In this document: in pieces, positions 60,422-64,000 of the stretch
How positions within the stretch are numbered: position 1 is the stretch's first letter
Layout of the letters: each line of letters starts with the position of its first letter
Origin: Paracoccus shandongensis
GTDB taxonomy: Bacteria > Pseudomonadota > Alphaproteobacteria > Rhodobacterales > Rhodobacteraceae
Reading direction: 5' to 3'
Assembly: GCF_017315735.1 (NCBI RefSeq)
Contig: NZ_JAFLRK010000001.1
Location: forward strand, 1 to 64,000
DNA: 64,000 bases
Position numbers and translations under genes: made by a program
Notes under the pieces: generated by a model
What the model was told of the DNA's origin: nothing
Database searches by the model: none
What the model saw: only the letters and a program-made list of their open reading frames with translations

Positions 60422-60879
60422 ATGTCCAAACGCCTTCTCATCGGTGTCGTCGAACCCGATCCCGACCGCGCGCAGCCCATCGCCGAGGGCCTGCGCGACG
60501 CGGGCGACCACCACATCCGCATCATCGCGGAACAGTCCGGCCTGGCCTGCCAGGTCGCGGATCTGCGCCCGACGTGGTGCTGATCGACATCGCCAACCCC
60601 TCGCGCGACGTGCTCGAGGAACTGGCCCTGGCCTCGGGCCCCGCCGGACGCCCGGTGGCGATGTTCGTGGACCGATCCGACGAGGGGATGACGCGGGCGG
60701 CGATCGAGGCCGGGATCTTGGCCTATGTCGTGGACGGGCTGCGGCCGAAACGCATCAAGCCGATTCTGGACGCGGCCATCGCGCAGTTCCACCTGTTCCA
60801 GCAGATGCGCGCCGAACTGGCCGCCACCCGCGCCGCGCTGGAGGAACGCAAGATGGCGGCGGGGCTGCTGGGCCGATGA
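60422..60879 (+). pseudogene. nasT: nasT-like ANTAR response regulator, frameshifted and internally deleted
   Basis: Translation starts MSKRLLIGVVEPDPDRAQPI. The frame must shift by one base near 60569, where CTGCGCCCGACGTGGTG lacks one C compared with the expected LRPDVVLID, and then continues to EERKMAAGLLGR and stop. NasT proteins are about 195 residues with an ANTAR RNA-binding domain after the coiled coil. Here EERK joins directly to AAGLLGR, so the ANTAR core is lost, consistent with an internal deletion. The stop overlaps the nasS start (ATGA). Confidence 0.82.
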
Positions 60880-61212
60880 TCAGCTTGCGCCTTGGCTATG
60901 TGCCCCTGATCGACGCCGCGCTCCTGATCGTCGCGCAGGAACTGGGCTTTGCCGCCGAGGAAGGGCTGGCCTTGGATCTGGTCCGCCTGGGCGCTTGGGC
61001 GCAGGCCTGCGACATGCTGGGCGCGGGGCTGATCGACGCGGCGCATATGCTGGTGCCGATGCCGGTGGGGCAGGCGCTTGGGCTTGGCCCCGAGTTGCCG
61101 GCGATGGATCTGGTGATGGTGCTGTCTCAGGGCGGGCAGGCCGTGGCCGTCAATCGCAACCTGGAAACCCGGCTGCGCGGGGCGGTGACGGGGCGGCTGC
61201 GCATGGGGGTGC
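60876..61212 (+). pseudogene. nasS: nasS-like nitrate sensor, 5' third only, fused to nirB remnant
   Basis: MISLRLGYVPLIDAALLIVA and MLGAGLIDAAHMLVPMPVGQ are the start of a NasS/NrtA-type nitrate-binding protein. NasS is normally about 370-400 residues. Homology ends near residue 112 (after LRMG) and the next residues, FGPAFQGG, belong to NirB. NasS binds NasT and releases it when nitrate is present. Confidence 0.82.
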
Positions 61213-62379
61213 CGTTCGGCCCGGCCTTCCAGGGGGGATGCCGCCCCGGATTGTATAGCGGCCGTTGCAGCCTTGCCGCCTGAGGTGGAAATTTGCGGCT
61301 GCAACGGTGTTTCCAAGGGCACCATTCTGGATGCGGTGGCGGGCGGAACCTGCACCGGGCTGGTCCAGCAGGTCATGGCGCTGACGCTTGGGGGTGCGGT
61401 TGCGGATGCGCCTGCGGGCATGTGCAAATGCACCGACCACAGCCACGAGGACGTGCGCCGCCTGATCCGGTCGATGGGGCTGAAGTCGGTTCCCGCCGTG
61501 ATGCAGGAACTGGGCTGGAAGTCCGTCGGCGGCTGCCATTCCTGCCGCCCGGCGCTGAACTATTACCTGCTGACGGAATACCCGCTGGAGTATCAGGACG
61601 ACCGCCAGTCGCGCTTTGTCAACGAAAGGAACCACACCAATATCCAGAAGAACGGCACTTATTCCGTGGTCGCGCGCATGTGGGGCGGCGTGACCACCCC
61701 TGCCGAGTTGCGCGCCATCGCGGATGCGGCCGAGAAATACGACGTGCCCATGGTCAAGGACACGGGCGGCCAGCGCATCGGCCTGCTGGGCGTGCGCAAG
61801 GAAGACCTGCCGCATATGTGGGCGGATCTCAACGCTGCCGGGATGGTGTCGGGCGCGGCCTGTTCCAAGGGCCTGCGCACGGTGAAGACCTGCGTGGGCA
61901 AGGAATTCTGCCGCGTCGGCATGCAGGACAGCACGAGCCTCGGGATCAGGCTGGAAAAGCGGATGTGGGGATCCTGGACGCCGCACAAGCTGAAGCTGGG
62001 CGTGTCCGGCTGTCCCCGCAACTGCGCCGAGGCCACCTGCAAGGACATCGGCGTGGTTTGCGTGGATAGCGGCTACAATATCGTCATCGGCGGCGCTGCG
62101 GAGATGGAAGTCCGCGAGACCGAGCATCTGGCCTCCACCCCGTCCGAGGACGAAGCCGTCGCCATCATCCTGGCCGTGACCCAGCTTTACCGGGAAAACG
62201 CCCGCTACCTGGACCGGATCTGGAAATGGATGGGCAAGGCGGGGCTCGACTGGATCCGGGCGCAGATCGACGACCCGGCCACCCGCGCCGCTTTGGTCGA
62301 ACGCTTCGAGATCAGCCAGTCGGTCTATCGCCGCGACGCTTGGGCCGATCTGTCCACCCCATCCGAGACAGCCAGATGA
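61213..62379 (+). pseudogene. nirB: nirB (nitrite reductase large subunit), 3' half only
   Basis: Homology begins at FGPAFQGG in the nasS frame, passes one base-shift in a run of six G at 61232-61237, and continues as DAAPDCIAAVAALPPEVEIC to the natural stop. The remaining 368 residues hold the BFD-like 2Fe-2S region (CGCNGVSKGT ... CKCTDHSHEDVRR, GGCHSCRPALN) and the sirohaem/4Fe-4S domain with RTVKTCVGKEFCRVGMQDS and SGCPRNCAEATCKD. The N-terminal FAD/NADH half, about 400 residues, is missing, so electrons cannot enter from NADH. Confidence 0.88.
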
Positions 62380-62414
62380 GGGCCCCTTGCCGACATGACG
62401 CTGGAGGCCGCGGA

Positions 62415-62750
62415 ATGACCATCTTCGTTGACATCGGATCCCTGGACGACATTCCCCGGCAAGGCGCGCGCCTGTTCAAGACCGCAGGGGGCTGCGTCGC
62501 CGTCTTCCGCACCATGGACGACCAGGTCTTCGCGCTGGAGGACCGCTGCCCCCACAAGGGTGGGCCGCTGTCCGAGGGCATCGTTCACGGCACATCCGTC
62601 ACCTGCCCGCTGCACAACTGGGTCTTCGACATGAACTCGGGCGCGGCCCAGGGCGCGGACAAGGGGCGGGTCCGCACCTATCCCGTCCGCGTCCAGGGTG
62701 GCCGCATCCTCCTCGACGCCACCCTGATCCGCACCAGAAGCGCCGCTTGA
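62415..62750 (+). CDS. nirD: nitrite reductase small subunit (Rieske 2Fe-2S)
   Basis: A 111-residue Rieske-type protein with both cluster-binding motifs intact: CPHKGGPLSEG (Cys-x-His) and CPLHNWVFD (Cys-x2-His). In Paracoccus the equivalent NasG passes electrons between nitrate and nitrite reductase. It is probably the only intact gene of this nas remnant, and its partner NirB is truncated. Confidence 0.9.
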   Translation: MTIFVDIGSLDDIPRQGARLFKTAGGCVAVFRTMDDQVFALEDRCPHKGGPLSEGIVHGTSVTCPLHNWVFDMNSGAAQGADKGRVRTYPVRVQGGRILLDATLIRTRSAA

Positions 62751-62761
62751 AAGGCACGCCC

Positions 62762-63262
62762 ATGTCCTATGTCACGCCAACCGATTTCGCCCGGAAGATG
62801 ATCGACGCCGGAGAGGCGAAGGTCTTCATGTCCACCAAGGACATGCTGATCCGCGCCTCTATGGCGGGCGCGATCCTGGCGCTGGCGGCGGCCTTCGCTG
62901 TCACCGTCAACACCGGCCACCCGCTGATCGGCGCGCTCTTGTTCCCGGCGGGCTTCTGCACGCTTTACCTGCTGGGCTTCGACCTGCTGACGGGCGTCTT
63001 CACCCTTGTCCCGCTGGCGCTGATCGACAAGCGGCGCGGCGTGACGCTGCGCGGCATGATGCGCAACTGGGGCCTAGTCTTCGCGGCCCACTTCGGCGGC
63101 GCCTTCACCGTTGCGATCTTCATGGCGATCATCGTCACCTTCGGCTGGTCCGAGGCCCCGAACGCCGTGGGCGAGAAGATCGGCCATATCGGCGAGGGGC
63201 GCACGGTCGTATACGCAGCGCATGGCGCGGCCTCCGCGCCGGTCGCCGTCCGGGCCGAGTGA
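62762..63262 (+). pseudogene. formate/nitrite transporter (FNT, NasH-like), C-terminally truncated
   Basis: A 166-residue protein starting MSYVTPTDFARKMIDAGEAK, with FNT helices LIGALLFPAGFCTLYLLGFD, LLTGVFTLVPLALIDKR and MMRNWGLVFAAHFGGAFTVA. Normal FNT subunits have about 270 residues and six helices; here homology stops after IGEGRTVVYAAHGAAS, and only an unrelated-looking end (APVAVRAE) follows. Roughly three helices are missing, so a functional channel is unlikely. In the Paracoccus nas cluster an FNT gene (nasH) follows nasG. Confidence 0.82.
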
Positions 63263-63310
63263 AAGGCCAGTCACCGCGGGATCCTCGCGGCGGCTTGATG
63301 CGCCCTGGAC

Positions 63311-63336
63311 GGAACGCATCGGTTCCTGCGGCGGTT
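63311..63336 (+). promoter_or_regulatory. EcfG-like promoter motif before the catalase remnant/YdeP genes
   Basis: GGAAC-N17-GGTT, 30-55 bp upstream of the ATG at 63366. It is spaced like the motif before the DUF892 gene. Confidence 0.5.
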
Positions 63337-63365
63337 GAGCCCTGCCACGCCAGCAGGAAGCCGCC

Positions 63366-63635
63366 ATGCAGCCAGCCGTCCGCTATTCCCCCGATGTGGA
63401 AAGCCCCTCGCCGGACGGGGCGGCCACGATCCGCGATCTGTCCGACGCCCTGCGCGGCATCCTGGAAACCACATCCCGCGACTACGGCCATGCCGTGCGC
63501 GCGGTCCATGCCAAAAGCCACGGCATCATCCGGGGCGCCCGCCGCCAGCCTTACCGCATGTCCGCCGCCTTCCGGTCGGATGTCAACGGCTGCCCCATCC
63601 ACGAACCCGCCGCCATCGAGGGAGATGCGCCATGA
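63366..63635 (+). pseudogene. haem catalase-family remnant, middle deleted
   Basis: The 89-residue reading frame starts MQPAVRYSPDVESPSPDGAA and contains ETTSRDYGHAVRAVHAKSHG, the N-terminus of the small catalase-family proteins of about 350 residues. After GIIRG the sequence changes to RQPYRMSAAFRSDVNGCPI, which resembles the C-terminal end of the same family. The haem-binding core is absent. The frame remains open and its stop overlaps the next gene (ATGA). Confidence 0.7.
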
Positions 63636-64000
63636 CCGGGGAACGCGACCAGGATCCGGCGACGCCCTTCTATGACGCCCCGACCGGGGGATGGGGGTCG
63701 CTGAAAGGCGTGCTGCGGCAGGCCACCAAAAGCCGGATCCGGCTGGGTGTGCTGGAAACCCTGCGCCGCCAGAACAAGCCCGGCGGGCATATGTGCACGT
63801 CCTGCGCATGGGCCAAGCCGCCATCCCCGCACCTGGCCGAGTTCTGCGAGAACGGCGCCAAGGCCACCATCTGGGATCTGACCCGCGACCGCTGCGGCCC
63901 GGATTTCTTTGCCCGCCACACCGTGACCGAGCTGCGCAACTGGCCCGACCACGACCTTGAGGCCGCGGGCCGCCTGACCCATCCCCTGCGCTATGACGCG
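63632..64000 (+). CDS. FdhF/YdeP-family molybdopterin oxidoreductase, 5' part
   Basis: The first 123 residues are visible before the window ends. GGWGSLKGVLRQ, LRRQNKPGGHMCTSCAWAKP and HLAEFCENGAKATIWDLTRD match the start of the YdeP branch of formate-dehydrogenase-like Mo/W-bisMGD enzymes, which are about 760 residues. The Cys residues of MCTSCAW and FCENGAK may coordinate an Fe-S cluster. The substrate of this branch is not established. It is translationally coupled to the catalase remnant and may be driven by the EcfG-like promoter at 63311. Confidence 0.87.
   Translation, partial: MTGERDQDPATPFYDAPTGGWGSLKGVLRQATKSRIRLGVLETLRRQNKPGGHMCTSCAWAKPPSPHLAEFCENGAKATIWDLTRDRCGPDFFARHTVTELRNWPDHDLEAAGRLTHPLRYDA

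Noticed and set aside
61213..62379. An intact NADH-dependent nitrite reductase
   Set aside because: The flavin/NADH half is missing and the frame enters from nasS through a G-run shift. Only the Fe-S/sirohaem half remains.

Overview
The window looks like part of a high-GC extrachromosomal replicon (plasmid or chromid) of a Rhodobacterales alphaproteobacterium, most likely Paracoccus or a close relative. The evidence is an iteron-type Rep_3 initiator with RepA/RepB-style partition genes, an EcfG/NepR general stress response locus with GGAAC-N16/17-NGTT promoters, soxBDAG sarcosine oxidase next to GlxA regulators, tripartite tricarboxylate (TTT) transporters, and a nasTS-nirBD gene order as in Paracoccus. 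The genus is inferred. No rRNA, tRNA, CRISPR array or intact insertion sequence was found.

1-9.5 kb, replicon maintenance: an AAA/DUF4143 ATPase; a first parAB pair whose parA has lost its N-terminus beside an IS5-type transposase remnant; a serine resolvase; an intact second parAB pair with three palindromic parS candidates; an AT-rich stretch with 22-bp iterons; and the replication initiator. Two partition systems separated by a resolvase suggest a fused replicon.

9.4-22.2 kb, general stress island: ecfG, a NepR-type anti-sigma factor and a second NepR-like micro-ORF, surrounded by genes carrying EcfG-type promoters (SDR/DUF4336, DUF2934, Mn-catalase, DUF892/YciE, a small stress protein followed by malQ). 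A CYP152-type P450 peroxygenase, an MBL hydrolase, NadE and a thioredoxin-reductase-like flavoprotein are embedded here.

22.3-36 kb, mixed metabolism and transport: PLP decarboxylase, cysteine synthase, a histidine phosphatase, a TTT transporter (tctCBA) with an adjacent solute-binding protein and TctDE-like two-component system, a peptidoglycan-binding protein, an EamA exporter, a membrane alpha/beta hydrolase and a lipocalin.

36-43.5 kb: heterotetrameric sarcosine oxidase and two convergent GlxA-type AraC regulators. Three identical-arm palindromes at exact 40-bp period lie between the 3' ends of the regulators.

43.6-54.7 kb, four-carbon (tetronate/tetrulose) catabolism: a GntR regulator, a TIM-barrel isomerase, a DhaKL-type kinase, PdxA2, a TctCBA importer, a SAF-domain dehydrogenase, a DUF1537 kinase and a class II aldolase. 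Two matching operators link its two transcription units. 54.8-60.1 kb: a Phd/VapC toxin-antitoxin pair, an FCD-only regulator fragment, a BASS-type transporter, and a FadR-type regulator with amino acid permease and L-asparaginase.

60.4-63.6 kb, decayed nitrate/nitrite assimilation cluster: nasT is frameshifted and internally deleted, nasS is fused to the 3' half of nirB, nirD is intact, an FNT channel is cut short, and a catalase-family gene has lost its middle. A YdeP-type molybdopterin oxidoreductase runs off the right edge.
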